From Acidobacteriota bacterium (lineage in GTDB: Bacteria; Acidobacteriota; Vicinamibacteria; Vicinamibacterales; SCN-69-37), in contig JADJUS010000022.1 of NCBI GenBank assembly GCA_016716905.1, forward strand, positions 62,001 to 126,000: a stretch of 64,000 nt of DNA, written 5' to 3'. The notes under the pieces were generated by a model. It was given only the letters and a program-made list of their open reading frames with translations, had not been told where the DNA came from and did no database searches. Positions 16,997-25,913 of this stretch are shown piece by piece (positions within the stretch are counted from its first letter, which is position 1; each line of letters begins with the position of its first letter). The translations under genes were made by a program, and so were the position numbers.

Positions 16997-17042
16997 GTTC
17001 CGTCTACTCTTCCCCTGCCGCTCACCATGAGCCGCGAAGAAT

Positions 17043-17117
17043 TGGTTGGGGCGGAAGGATTCGAACCTTCGAATACGGGTTCCAAAGACCCGCGCCTTAC
17101 CGCTTGGCCACGCCCCA
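17043..17117 (-). tRNA. tRNA-Gln (TTG anticodon)
   Basis: The minus-strand cloverleaf begins TGGGGCGTGGCCAAGCGG, has the anticodon arm CGGGTCTTTGGAACCCG (anticodon TTG), a T arm with GGTTCGAATCC, a 3' strand CGCCCCA, discriminator A and encoded CCA at 17043-17045. The U1-A72 pair typical of tRNA-Gln is present. It is upstream of prs. Confidence 0.96.
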
Positions 17118-17226
17118 CCTCGTCCGCGTACGCGCACTGCAGAGGAACCCAGCCGACGCCCCGGCCATCATCACCGGGCACTCCTACAGCGGCGCGTCAG
17201 GGACCGACCGCAAAACGTGGAGTCTA

Positions 17227-18138
17227 TCACAAGCCCATGCGTCGGGCCGCCTCACGTCGGGACTGTGTGCGAGCCACCAGGACCAGCCAATCAGGGCGTT
17301 TCAGCTGTCGCGCCGCCCTGGCCGTGGCGCTTTCGGGAAACAGGCCAAACACGGCCGATCCGCTCCCACTCATCTGGGCGGCCACCGCCCCGGCAGCCAG
17401 ACAGGCGTCCACCATCTCGCGGACGGCCGGATGACGCTGGACAACGGGAGGCATGAGGTCGTTGACCAGCCGAACGGATCGGCTCGGCCATCCCACCTCC
17501 ACCGGATGGCCGATTGATGCGTGCGGGGCCGAAAGGCCGGCCCCGCCGCTGCCCGAGTCCTCGCGGTCGGCATCGAGCCAGCGATAGGCATCAGCCGTCG
17601 CCACCCCAAACGAGGGCTTGATTACCACCACGCCCACCCGCTCGACGTCGTCGACCGGGTAGAGGTCTTCGCCGCGGCCGGTGCCCAGAGCTGTGCCGCC
17701 CTGCAAAAAAAACGGCACGTCGGATCCGAGTTGGGCCGCCAGGCTCATCAGCTCGCGCCGCGACTTGCGGGCACCCCAGAGCGTGTTGAGGCCTACGAGC
17801 GCGGCGGCGGCATCCGCGCTGCCGCCCCCCAGACCGGCCTGCGAGGGAATCGCCTTGTCCAGCTTGATGTGCGCGTCCCGGGGATCACCTTCGCGGCCCA
17901 TGGCCGACCACAATGCCTCGGCCGCCTTCCACACCAGGTTCGAACGGTCGCCCGGAACTCCTGGCGTTCGACAGGCGAGTCCGAACGGGCCCCGCCTGGC
18001 CGAGATCGTGAGCGTGTCGTGGAGCGTGATCGACTGCAACAGCGTGGTGACGTCGTGAAACCCATCGGGGCGACGGGGGCCTACCTGCAGTGTCAGATTG
18101 ATCTTCGCCGACGGCTCGAGAATGAGGATGCGCGCCAT
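17227..18138 (-). CDS. ispE: 4-diphosphocytidyl-2-C-methyl-D-erythritol kinase
   Basis: The 303-residue GHMP kinase phosphorylates CDP-ME in the MEP pathway, linking it functionally to ispDF in the same window. Motifs are the substrate loop EPSAKINLTLQVGPRRPDGF, the ATP loop PSQAGLGGGSADAAAAL, and the C-terminal SGSGSAVFGLFP. A glycine/serine-rich stretch near residue 196 (DREDSGSGGAGLSAPHASIG) looks like a small insertion. It follows the LolB-like gene by 5 nt, an association also known in proteobacteria. Confidence 0.95.
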   Translation of the reverse strand: MARILILEPSAKINLTLQVGPRRPDGFHDVTTLLQSITLHDTLTISARRGPFGLACRTPGVPGDRSNLVWKAAEALWSAMGREGDPRDAHIKLDKAIPSQAGLGGGSADAAAALVGLNTLWGARKSRRELMSLAAQLGSDVPFFLQGGTALGTGRGEDLYPVDDVERVGVVVIKPSFGVATADAYRWLDADREDSGSGGAGLSAPHASIGHPVEVGWPSRSVRLVNDLMPPVVQRHPAVREMVDACLAAGAVAAQMSGSGSAVFGLFPESATARAARQLKRPDWLVLVARTQSRREAARRMGL

Positions 18139-18143
18139 AACTG

Positions 18144-18962
18144 CTACGGAACCCGCTTCACATCACCGAGCGGTCGCACCGAGCGGAGGTCTTCAAGGGT
18201 CATCGGCGTGAACGCTGCGGGCACGGTCAGCTCGAATGTCGCCGGAGGCAGCGGGACGTTGGCGCTGACCTGGCTCACGCGAAACGTCACGAGCAACGGA
18301 GTGGTTCCCGGCGTGGCGTCCGACACACGGACATCCGACGGAAACGCGCCCTCTCGCGCACGGTACTCAACCAGGAGTCCGTCACGCGTAGCGGCGTCCA
18401 CCTGCCATGCGCCAGCCACACGCCGAAGCCATGCGCGCGCGCCCACTCCCAGTTCCACGGCGGCCTGGTCCGCGCCGTAGGCGACCCCGCTCACCGCCGC
18501 ACCTGGCGTGGTCACGCAGCCCGTGAGCACATTGAGCAGGTCCACGGCGTCCCACTGCAACCCGGTCAAGGCCTCGACGATGTCTCGCGTGGGCGCGCGG
18601 AGGACGCGCTCGTCACGCGGCAGGAGCAACACGGCACGCTCCGCGCGGCCGCCTATCTGGACAAACGATCGCCCGGGGCCCGGCACTTCGAGGTAGACAT
18701 CATTTTCACGGGTGAACGCCGCATGCAGCGCTGCAGAAAACCGTTGGCGCGAGGGCCCAACCCACCCGTCCACCCTGACTTCGGCGACAAACACGCGCGT
18801 GGTACTGCAGCGCGCGGTCACGGCTTGCCAGATGCCGGGCGCCTCATCAAACGGCACACCCGGGCCAACCGGTGGGGAGTACAGGCGGGTGGCACAGGCG
18901 CCGGTGAGCGACAGGCCGATCGCCAACCACGCGCCCGCGCGCACCCGCGCTTGTGGCGTCAC
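18144..18962 (-). CDS. Putative outer-membrane lipoprotein, LolB-like
   Basis: The 272-residue protein starts at GTG 18960-18962, overlapping the TPR gene stop by 4 nt. The N-terminus is a lipoprotein signal with lipobox LTGAC (about C23). The rest is a beta-rich domain with features of LolB/DUF4292 proteins (VRVDGWVGPSRQRFSAALHA, DVYLEVPGPGRSFVQIGGRA, DIVEALTGLQWDAVDLLNVL). LolB inserts lipoproteins into the outer membrane. Its position before ispE and prs fits, but sequence similarity is weak by eye. Confidence 0.65.
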   Translation of the reverse strand: MTPQARVRAGAWLAIGLSLTGACATRLYSPPVGPGVPFDEAPGIWQAVTARCSTTRVFVAEVRVDGWVGPSRQRFSAALHAAFTRENDVYLEVPGPGRSFVQIGGRAERAVLLLPRDERVLRAPTRDIVEALTGLQWDAVDLLNVLTGCVTTPGAAVSGVAYGADQAAVELGVGARAWLRRVAGAWQVDAATRDGLLVEYRAREGAFPSDVRVSDATPGTTPLLVTFRVSQVSANVPLPPATFELTVPAAFTPMTLEDLRSVRPLGDVKRVP

Positions 18963-20518
18963 AGTTTGCCTGCCAGCGTTCTGGCCCTGTCGCGTTTGCC
19001 CGTGACGTCTTCCACGTTAATGCCCGTGCGGTCGCCGGCGAGCGCGCGATCCCACATCGCCTGAGCCTCGCGGTAGCGCTTGAGCAGGAACAGCGACTCG
19101 GCGAGATGGTCGAGCGTCACAGAGCGGGTGGGCAGCGCTGCGGCGGCGCGTTCCAGCACGGCCCGTCCGTCTTCCACTCTTCCCTGCTGTACCTGCGCCC
19201 ATCCCAGCCCGTCGAGCGCGATGCCATCGATGGGATCGGCGGCGAGCAGTTCCCGGTACGTGCGCTCTGCCGCCGCGGGATTCTTGTCGCGGCTGTACGC
19301 GGCCGCCAGTGCGTGCAGCAGGTCGAAGTCGCGCGGCGCACGGTTGCGCGCGTCTTCGAGCACACGCACGGCGCGCCCCGCGTCGTCGCTATTCTGCAGG
19401 GCGGTGGCGAACGCCGTGGCCACCTCCGAATAGGCATCGCCGGCCGGCTGATCGCGCAGCGCGGCCAGCACTGGTTCAAGAATGGCCACCGCACCTCGGT
19501 GGTCACCTCGCGCCACACGCGCTTCGGCCAGCGCCAGCGGCCCACGAGGATCGGCCGGGTCAATGTCGGAGATCTTCTTCGCCGCCGCGTCTGCCGCGTC
19601 GTGCCGGCCGGCGCGGCTTTCCACCTGCGACAGCAGATACCAGGCGTCGATATCGCGCGGCGCTTCGCTTGTGAGCGACGACAACTGCTGCCGCGCCTCA
19701 TCGATTTGCCCGCCGTTGGCCAGGGCCGTCGCGTATCGGGTGCGCAGCGCGGCATTACTGGGATTGGCCCGCGCCAGTTCGGCCCAGTGCGGAATGGCGT
19801 CCGCGTTGCGGCCAGCGCGTTCGTACATCTCGGCGAGCCTGGCGCGCGCCGGCACCATGTCCGGCTCGTCCCTGACCAGGGGCTCCAGCAGATTCACGGC
19901 CTGCGTGAACTGGCGTGTGGCGTCGAGCGACTCCACCAGCAGCAGCACACCCTCCGGATATCCCGGCTGGTCGTTCAGAAACGCCTGCAGCGTCGCGATG
20001 GCCTTGGTGTGCTGCGCGGTCCGCACATACAACCGGCCGAGTGACAGTTCGACCCCTGGGTCGCGCATGCCTCCCGCCAATGCCTTTTCAAAGTGATCGA
20101 TCGCCTGGGTCACGAGCGTGGCCTCAAGCGTCGACGCCCCACGCCCGCCCTGGTTGTCAGCCAGCGCCGACCGCACGAATCCGAGGATTCGATGCGCCTC
20201 GCGATTGGCCGGGTCAGCTTTCAGCGCACTCTCCGCTTCGGTGATCGACTCGGCGGCCCGACCCTCGCGCGCGTACAACCCAGCCAGTTCTGCGCGCACG
20301 TCGGCGGACTGGGGCATGAGCGCGATGGCTTTTCGATAGGCGGCGATCGCGCCGGGCACATCGCCCCGCCCTTCAAGCGTGCGTCCCTGGATGAACAGGA
20401 AATACGCCTCGCCGGTGGCGGCAACCGAAGGCGTCGCGGCCTGAGTCCGGCTCGCGGCCGGCACGGACGTAGTCTGCGCCGACGCGGGAACGGGTGGCGG
20501 TGGAGCGAACCAAATCAT
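18959..20518 (-). CDS. Tetratricopeptide-repeat protein with N-terminal signal-like region
   Basis: From ATG 20516-20518 the 519-residue protein starts MIWFAPPPPVPASAQ, followed by a long series of 34-residue TPR units (EAYFLFIQGRTLEGRGDVPG, AIAAYRKAIALMPQSADVR, ATYRELLAADPIDGIAL-like units) across almost all of it. TPR arrays serve as protein-binding scaffolds, often for envelope assembly. It heads the LolB-like/ispE set with a 4-nt overlap, so an envelope-lipoprotein role is a reasonable but unproved guess. The N-terminus is short and proline-rich rather than a clean signal peptide, so the start is uncertain. Confidence 0.75.
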   Translation of the reverse strand: MIWFAPPPPVPASAQTTSVPAASRTQAATPSVAATGEAYFLFIQGRTLEGRGDVPGAIAAYRKAIALMPQSADVRAELAGLYAREGRAAESITEAESALKADPANREAHRILGFVRSALADNQGGRGASTLEATLVTQAIDHFEKALAGGMRDPGVELSLGRLYVRTAQHTKAIATLQAFLNDQPGYPEGVLLLVESLDATRQFTQAVNLLEPLVRDEPDMVPARARLAEMYERAGRNADAIPHWAELARANPSNAALRTRYATALANGGQIDEARQQLSSLTSEAPRDIDAWYLLSQVESRAGRHDAADAAAKKISDIDPADPRGPLALAEARVARGDHRGAVAILEPVLAALRDQPAGDAYSEVATAFATALQNSDDAGRAVRVLEDARNRAPRDFDLLHALAAAYSRDKNPAAAERTYRELLAADPIDGIALDGLGWAQVQQGRVEDGRAVLERAAAALPTRSVTLDHLAESLFLLKRYREAQAMWDRALAGDRTGINVEDVTGKRDRARTLAGKL

Positions 20519-20572
20519 GAATGACTCGTGAGGTAAGAAGATGATTGTTTCACAGTCGACCTGTGGATGGCT

Positions 20573-20578
20573 TATATT
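20573..20578 (+). promoter_or_regulatory. Possible -10 box of a leaderless Trm112-like gene
   Basis: TATATT ends 6 nt before the ATG at 20585, placing a predicted transcription start at or next to the start codon. No Shine-Dalgarno sequence precedes that ATG, and no good -35 is seen. This supports a leaderless transcript, but only weakly. Confidence 0.35.
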
Positions 20579-20584
20579 CGCGGC

Positions 20585-20764
20585 ATGGCCCTTGACCCCG
20601 CGCTGCTTGAAATCCTGGTCTGCCCTGAATGCAAGACCCCCGTCCGACTGGTGAAGGACGGCGCCGGGTTGCAATGCGGCACCTGCCGCCGGATCTACCC
20701 GGTCAAGGACGACATTCCCGTCATGCTGGTGGATGAGGCGGAGGCGCCCGCCCCCGGCCGTTGA
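20585..20764 (+). CDS. Trm112-family small zinc-ribbon protein
   Basis: The 59-residue protein begins MALDPALLEILVCPECKTPV and has a second cysteine pair, LQCGTCRRIYPVKDDIPVML, forming a Trm112/YcaR zinc ribbon with the family signature YPVKDDIPVML. In eukaryotes and archaea Trm112 activates methyltransferases; in bacteria YcaR-type proteins are of unclear role and often neighbour LPS genes such as lpxK and kdsB. Here it overlaps the downstream heptosyltransferase-like gene by 4 nt (TTGA). ATG 20585 is favoured over an upstream in-frame ATG at 20567. Confidence 0.88.
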   Translation: MALDPALLEILVCPECKTPVRLVKDGAGLQCGTCRRIYPVKDDIPVMLVDEAEAPAPGR

Positions 20765-21843
20765 CCATTCTCCTCATCAGGCTTCGGCTCATCGGTGACG
20801 TGGTCTTCACGACACCGGCGATTCGCGCCCTTCGCTCGCAGTATCCCGACGCCCGGCTCCTCTATCTCGTGGAGTCTTCGGCGGCGCCGGTGGTGGCGCA
20901 CAACCCTCACTTGTCGGACGTCATCAGCGTCCCCCACTCGCGCGGGTGGACACGCATCAAGGACGACCTCCGCCTGGCACGGCGCCTGCGCGCCGAGCGA
21001 TGTGATCTGGTCATTGATTTTCACGGTGGGCCCCGGAGTGCGTGGCTCGCCAGGGCCTCTGGGGCCCCGCGCCGCGTGGGATACGACATTCAGGGACGCG
21101 CATGGATGTACACCGACGTGGTGCATCGGCCGCCCGGCCTGCACCCGCGTCACTCCGTTGAGAACCAGTGGGACCTGCTGGCTGCCGTCGACGCCGCGTT
21201 TGCGGACGGGGCGGACCGCACTGCGAACCGGGTCGAGATGATGACGACGCCTGCGGCGCGGAACTCGATGGACGCGCGCCTTGCGGCACTTGGCATCGGC
21301 GCCCCCTCGAGCAACACCTCGCTCATCGTCCTGCACGTCAGCGCGGGCAATCCATTTCGGCGATGGCCAGAAACGGCATTTGCCGACGTGGCCGCCGGAC
21401 TAGTGCGACAATCATCGGGCCGTCGGGTGCTCGTCACCGCGGGTCCGTCCGACAGGGCGGCGGTGCAACGGGTGATCTCAATGGCACAGAGCCGGGCAGG
21501 CGACGACGCCGCGCGAATCATCGACGCGCAGGACTTTTCACTGGAGGCCCTGCGGACGGTGCTGGATCGAAGCGCGCTGTTTATCGGGGGTGACAGCGGA
21601 CCTCTGCACATTGCGGCCACGTCCGACGTGCCGATTGTGGGACTCTATGGGCCGACGCTGCCCGAGCGTTCGGCGCCCTGGCGCCCACCGCACCTGGCGA
21701 CCGCTTCGGTGGACGCGGGCGAGTTGCCGTGCCGGCCGTGCGACCAACGCGTGTGTGCCCCGGGCGATTTCCGGTGCCTGACGACGATTTCGGGAGAGGC
21801 CGTATTGGCCGCCGCAGAGAGGCTGCTGGAGAACGGGCGATGA
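20761..21843 (+). CDS. Glycosyltransferase family 9, heptosyltransferase-like
   Basis: The 360-residue protein starts at TTG 20761, coupled to the preceding stop. GT9/ADP-heptose:LPS heptosyltransferase features are LLIRLRLIGDVVFTTPAIRA at the N-terminus, DLVIDFHGGPRSAWLARASG, LHVSAGNPFRRWPETAFADV and GGDSGPLHIAATSDVPIVGL, the last being the nucleotide-sugar site. It probably adds heptose to the LPS core. The hldE1 gene three genes later supports a heptose role. A cysteine-rich C-terminus (CRPCDQRVCAPGDFRC) may bind metal or form disulfides. Confidence 0.88.
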   Translation: MTILLIRLRLIGDVVFTTPAIRALRSQYPDARLLYLVESSAAPVVAHNPHLSDVISVPHSRGWTRIKDDLRLARRLRAERCDLVIDFHGGPRSAWLARASGAPRRVGYDIQGRAWMYTDVVHRPPGLHPRHSVENQWDLLAAVDAAFADGADRTANRVEMMTTPAARNSMDARLAALGIGAPSSNTSLIVLHVSAGNPFRRWPETAFADVAAGLVRQSSGRRVLVTAGPSDRAAVQRVISMAQSRAGDDAARIIDAQDFSLEALRTVLDRSALFIGGDSGPLHIAATSDVPIVGLYGPTLPERSAPWRPPHLATASVDAGELPCRPCDQRVCAPGDFRCLTTISGEAVLAAAERLLENGR

Positions 21844-23024
21844 TGACGACACCAGATTCGGGACTGCATCGCGCGGGATTCGTGCTTGTCGCGTTTTCCC
21901 TGGCGATGACACCGTTAGGCCTCTTCTATGCGCAGGCTGGGTTGTACGCGGCTGTGGTGTTGTGGCTGGTCGTCACCGCGCGGAACGGACGCTGGCGCGA
22001 CCTTCCCGCCTTCACACGTCCGTTGGTGGCGTACGGGGTATGGACGTTCGTCAGCGCCGCCGCGTCGGTCAACCCGATGGCGAGTTTCGCCGACACCAAA
22101 CAACTGCTTCTGTTTCTCATGGTCCCGGCTGTCGCGACGTTTGCGCGAGGCAGCCGTGCAACGCGTGTCGTGGACAGCATCATCGCTGCTGGTTCAGGCG
22201 CCGCGCTCTATGGCATCGTGCAATACAGCCTGCTTGGCTACGACACCCTGGAGAATCGGGCGGTGGGGTTCCTCGGCCACTGGATGACATTCTCGGGCGT
22301 CCTCATGCTCATCACGGGCGCCGCCCTCGCGCGCCTGCTTTATGCAGGCCGCGAGTGGATCTGGCCGGCTATTGCCGTCCCTGCGTTGGTCGTGGCGTTG
22401 TTTTACACCTACACGCGTAACGCCATGGTCGGCCTGGTCGCCGCGATCGGGGTGCTCATGGCCGAGAAGAACTGGCGGTTGCTGCTCGCTCTTCCGGTGC
22501 TGGGCCTGATCTTTCTTGTGATCGCGCCCAGCGCGATCATCAGCCGCGTCCAGTCCATCGGCGACCTGAACGACCCCAGCAATCGCGATCGTTTTGCGAT
22601 GCTGCGGTCAGGCGTCCGGATGGTGCAGGATCATCCCCTGACCGGCGTCGGCCCCGACAGCGTGAAGCTGGTCTATGCACAGTATCGCGACGCCATCTAC
22701 GCGGTGGATGATCGGATCAATCCCCACCTGCACAACGTGCCGATGCAGATTGCGGCCGAGCGTGGCTTGCCGGCGCTCGCTCTCTGGCTCTGGTTCGTCG
22801 TGGTCGCCTCACGCGACCTCTGGAGGCAATTGCGCACCGGGGAACACCGGGCCGTGGCAGGCGCCGGTGTCGCGGCCATGGTCGCGATGCTCGTCGCCGG
22901 CCTGTTCGAATACAACTTCGGGGATTCGGAGTTCCTGATGTTGTTCCTTGGGCTCATCACCCTGCCCTACGCCGCCGCTTTCGACGCGCCAGCCGCGCGC
23001 GATACCTCTCTGGCATCGTCATGA
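21840..23024 (+). CDS. O-antigen ligase/polymerase-type membrane protein (Wzy_C family)
   Basis: The 394-residue protein has about ten hydrophobic segments and the O-antigen ligase/polymerase domain in the middle (NRDRFAMLRSGVRMVQDHPL, TGVGPDSVKLVYAQYRD, NPHLHNVPMQIAAERGLPAL). Members join O-antigen to lipid A-core or polymerise polysaccharide repeats in the inner membrane. Both neighbours overlap it by 4 nt, placing it in a four-gene LPS operon with heptose genes; WaaL activity is therefore the better guess. Confidence 0.83.
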   Translation: MMTTPDSGLHRAGFVLVAFSLAMTPLGLFYAQAGLYAAVVLWLVVTARNGRWRDLPAFTRPLVAYGVWTFVSAAASVNPMASFADTKQLLLFLMVPAVATFARGSRATRVVDSIIAAGSGAALYGIVQYSLLGYDTLENRAVGFLGHWMTFSGVLMLITGAALARLLYAGREWIWPAIAVPALVVALFYTYTRNAMVGLVAAIGVLMAEKNWRLLLALPVLGLIFLVIAPSAIISRVQSIGDLNDPSNRDRFAMLRSGVRMVQDHPLTGVGPDSVKLVYAQYRDAIYAVDDRINPHLHNVPMQIAAERGLPALALWLWFVVVASRDLWRQLRTGEHRAVAGAGVAAMVAMLVAGLFEYNFGDSEFLMLFLGLITLPYAAAFDAPAARDTSLASS

Positions 23025-23989
23025 CCTCACTCGCGTCCGTGTTTGACCTGTTGCCGGGAACGACCGTCGCCGTCATCGGCGATGTGATGCTCGACCATTT
23101 CCTGATTGGCCGCGTCGATCGGATTTCGCCGGAGGCGCCCGTCCCTGTCGTGAGATTCCTGCGCGAGGAGTACCGGCTTGGCGGCGCGGCCAACGTGGCC
23201 GCCAACGTCCGGGCGCTCGAGGGTGTTCCGGTGCTCGTCGGCTGTGTGGGCGCGGACGAGGCCTCGGCCGGACTGCGCCACGCGCTGCGTGAACGCGGCA
23301 TCGCCGACGACCGCCTCGTCGTCGACGAGACCCGCCCCACAACACGCAAAGTGCGGGTCGTCACGACGCGCAATCAGCAGGTGGTTCGCCTGGACTACGA
23401 GGATGATGCCGAACTGGCGCACGCCACTGACCAGGCCTTGCGCGCGGCGGCCAGCCAGGCGGCGATCGGGGCGAAGGCGATTGTGCTCTCGGACTATCGC
23501 AAGGGCGTCATCACACCGGGGGTGATCGCCGCAGCCGTGGCTGCGGCGGCGGGCGCGCCCGTCGTGGTGGACCCCAAAGTGCCTGATGCCACCCGGTATA
23601 TCGGCGTCACGTTGCTGACGCCCAACCATCACGAGGCGGAACTGATGACGGGCACCCGCATCATCACGTCAGACGACGCGCGGCAGGCGGCGCGAGCGCT
23701 CCACGAGACCACACATGCGAGCGTGCTCATCACCTGGGGCGAACACGGTATGTGGCTGCTGGATGCGTCGGGGCCGTCGATGGTGGAACTGGCCATCCCG
23801 GCCACCGCTCGCGAAGTCTCCGACGTCACGGGCGCGGGCGACACGGTCGTGGCGACGCTCGCCCTTGCGCTCGCTTGTGGCGCGTCACTCAGTGACGCGG
23901 CCCGGCTCGCGAATCACGCGGCGGGCATTGTAGTGGGGCGCTTCGGAGCCGCGACGGTAGGACGCGACGAACTCCTTCGCGCGCTGTAA
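23021..23989 (+). CDS. hldE1: D-glycero-beta-D-manno-heptose-7-phosphate kinase
   Basis: The 322-residue PfkB-type sugar kinase corresponds to the first domain of HldE (RfaE1). Family segments are VIGDVMLDHFLIGRVDRISP, RLGGAANVAANVRALEGVPV, VLSDYRKGVI, DPKVPDATRYIGVTLLTPNH and the anion-hole motif DVTGAGDTVVATLALAL. It phosphorylates heptose 7-phosphate on the way to ADP-heptose. The adenylyltransferase half (RfaE2) is not in the window. gmhA, the preceding pathway step, is found inside the nuo operon. Its TAA stop forms the left edge of a long palindrome. Confidence 0.93.
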   Translation: MTSLASVFDLLPGTTVAVIGDVMLDHFLIGRVDRISPEAPVPVVRFLREEYRLGGAANVAANVRALEGVPVLVGCVGADEASAGLRHALRERGIADDRLVVDETRPTTRKVRVVTTRNQQVVRLDYEDDAELAHATDQALRAAASQAAIGAKAIVLSDYRKGVITPGVIAAAVAAAAGAPVVVDPKVPDATRYIGVTLLTPNHHEAELMTGTRIITSDDARQAARALHETTHASVLITWGEHGMWLLDASGPSMVELAIPATAREVSDVTGAGDTVVATLALALACGASLSDAARLANHAAGIVVGRFGAATVGRDELLRAL

Positions 23990-24219
23990 TGGCGAAATGT
24001 CACAAATGTCCGAAATGGCGAAATGCGGACAGGGCAATGCGGAGCGATTTGCACTGAAGAATGTTGGAATGTCCAAGGCGCACAATGAACGAATGACCTT
24101 GGAGCAGCAGATTCAACCACTAGTCACCAAGGACATTCGAGCATTCTTCCCTGCAATGGTTGTCCGCATTGGTTTGTCCGCAGTTCGCCATTTCGGACAT
24201 TTGTGTCATTTCGCCATTA
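23987..24219. repeat. 233-nt near-palindrome bounded by two stop codons
   Basis: Outer arms of about 57 nt match as reverse complements: left TAATGGCGAAATGTCACAAA, and the right arm read on the minus strand TAATGGCGAAATGACACAAA. Inner blocks (GAAGAATG...GAATGTCC) also pair, so almost the whole element could fold into one long hairpin. Its edges are exactly the TAA stop of hldE1 (plus strand) and the TAA stop of the GT39 gene (minus strand). It may act as a bidirectional terminator or be a small non-coding mobile element. No coding region of note is inside. Confidence 0.8.
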
Positions 24220-25911
24220 CGCGCGAGGCGTGCGCGGGGCGCATGCCGTCCCCGTTCCGACGAGATACACCTCGGGCCACGGGACGCCTTCGAGCACGAG
24301 TTTCAGCTTCGCCTCGAACAATGTCTGGCGCTGGACGATGCAGCGGTCGATCGACTGCGCGCGGGCGGCGTGATCGAAGTCCTCGTACTCATGCGGTCGC
24401 ATGAGGATGTACATCTCGGGCACGGTGCGCGCGCGCTCTATCAGCGGCGGCAGATCAAAGTACCCTTCGACCGGACGTTCCAGGTAGTACACGAAACTCG
24501 GCAGTGACGTGATGTAGTGCGCCACCACGGGAGGCGCGCCCGAGCGCGTACGCGCTTGAATCGTCTGTACCATCGGGAGCACAGGCTTGAACGCCTCAAC
24601 CGCAGGCAGCGACGCGAGCACGAAGATGTAGTTGGCCACCACCATCGTTGCGGCCAGGGCCAGGGTGGCCGCCTGCACCCGCTCCTTCAAGGCCATGACG
24701 ATCACGATCAGGCCGCCGGCGACGAGCGTCGCGCCGAGTGCATTCGCGCCGGCGATGTGGTGCGTGGGCGCCAGAAACCCGAACAGCGAGGCGATGCCGG
24801 CACCGCCCAGGATCAACAGCGCCGCCGTGGCCACAAACATTGCCTGCAGGCGTGCGCCCCCGCGATTCAGGCCGGTGAGAATCGCGTCGGCGCAAAGCGC
24901 CGCGAGCGCAGGGATGATCGGGAAGATGTACAGATCCTGTTTGGTCTCGGAGAACGAGAACACCCCAACCAACAGCGCCACCCAGATCATGAGGAACCGC
25001 TTGATGGCGGGTACCCCTGAGTCGGCATCCGGGCTCGCGACATTGGCGTGGCGAACGCGCGCCCACAATGCTGCGGCGCCGGTGACCAGGCCGGCCATCA
25101 CGAAAATCGACCACGGGAACAGATCGCCAATCACCACGGGCACGTAAAACCACATGTCCCGTTCGCCCGGCTGCATCGGCTCGGTGTATCTGCCGAAATT
25201 TTCGCCGAGCCAGAATGCTTGAAGTGGTTCCATCCCGTGTTGCGCGTAGATGGCCCCCCACCACGGCGCGTTGATGGCCAGCACAATCAGCGCACCAGGC
25301 ACGATCCAGAGCCGCTTGATGTCGCTGAGTCGCCGTTCGATGAGGAGCCACGCGCCGATGGTGGCGACAGGAAAGACCAGCGCCACAGGCCCCTTGGTCA
25401 GCACACCGAGACCAATCGCGGCATACATGAGGCCCAACCACAGGCGCCGCCGCTGGGGAAACGCTTCCGCGAGCAGGAAACACCCGATGCTCAATCCCAT
25501 GAACATCGTCACCCAGATGTCGATGAAGATACGCCGCGAGAACATCACGAACCGTGGCGCCGTGACGACGATGAGGACCGCGAGCCAGCCGGCGAGCGGA
25601 GAACGCATCGCGCGACCGCAGAGGTATGCAGCGAGCAGAATGCCGAGCGCACCGAGGGCGATGCCAAATCGCTCGACGGTCAGTGAGAGACCGAAGACCT
25701 TGTACAGACCCGCGACCACCCAGTAGCTCAACACGGGTTTGTTCATCCGGGCTTCGCCGTTAAAGACGGGGTTGACGTAGTCGCCCGACAACACCATCTG
25801 CCGCGGAGTGTCGGCGTAGAACGCCTCGTTCGCGTCCCAGATGGTATTGGCACCCAGGCCGAGGAACAGCAGGGCGACGGCAGGAATCAGCAGGAGCCGC
25901 AGTTGCCCCAT
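24217..25911 (-). CDS. Glycosyltransferase family 39 (ArnT/PMT-like) membrane protein
   Basis: The 564-residue polytopic protein resembles dolichyl-phosphate-mannose and ArnT-type transferases. The periplasmic catalytic acidic motif lies near the start (TIWDANEAFYADTPRQMVLS), followed by DYVNPVFNGEARMNKPVLSY, FSRRIFIDIWVTMFMGLS and LGVLTKGPVALVFP. A dozen or so membrane segments precede a soluble C-terminal region. Such enzymes transfer a sugar from a polyprenyl-phosphate donor to lipid A or protein; the acceptor is unknown. It lies 2 nt downstream of purH. Confidence 0.85.
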   Translation of the reverse strand: MGQLRLLLIPAVALLFLGLGANTIWDANEAFYADTPRQMVLSGDYVNPVFNGEARMNKPVLSYWVVAGLYKVFGLSLTVERFGIALGALGILLAAYLCGRAMRSPLAGWLAVLIVVTAPRFVMFSRRIFIDIWVTMFMGLSIGCFLLAEAFPQRRRLWLGLMYAAIGLGVLTKGPVALVFPVATIGAWLLIERRLSDIKRLWIVPGALIVLAINAPWWGAIYAQHGMEPLQAFWLGENFGRYTEPMQPGERDMWFYVPVVIGDLFPWSIFVMAGLVTGAAALWARVRHANVASPDADSGVPAIKRFLMIWVALLVGVFSFSETKQDLYIFPIIPALAALCADAILTGLNRGGARLQAMFVATAALLILGGAGIASLFGFLAPTHHIAGANALGATLVAGGLIVIVMALKERVQAATLALAATMVVANYIFVLASLPAVEAFKPVLPMVQTIQARTRSGAPPVVAHYITSLPSFVYYLERPVEGYFDLPPLIERARTVPEMYILMRPHEYEDFDHAARAQSIDRCIVQRQTLFEAKLKLVLEGVPWPEVYLVGTGTACAPRTPRA

Positions 25912-25913
25912 TG

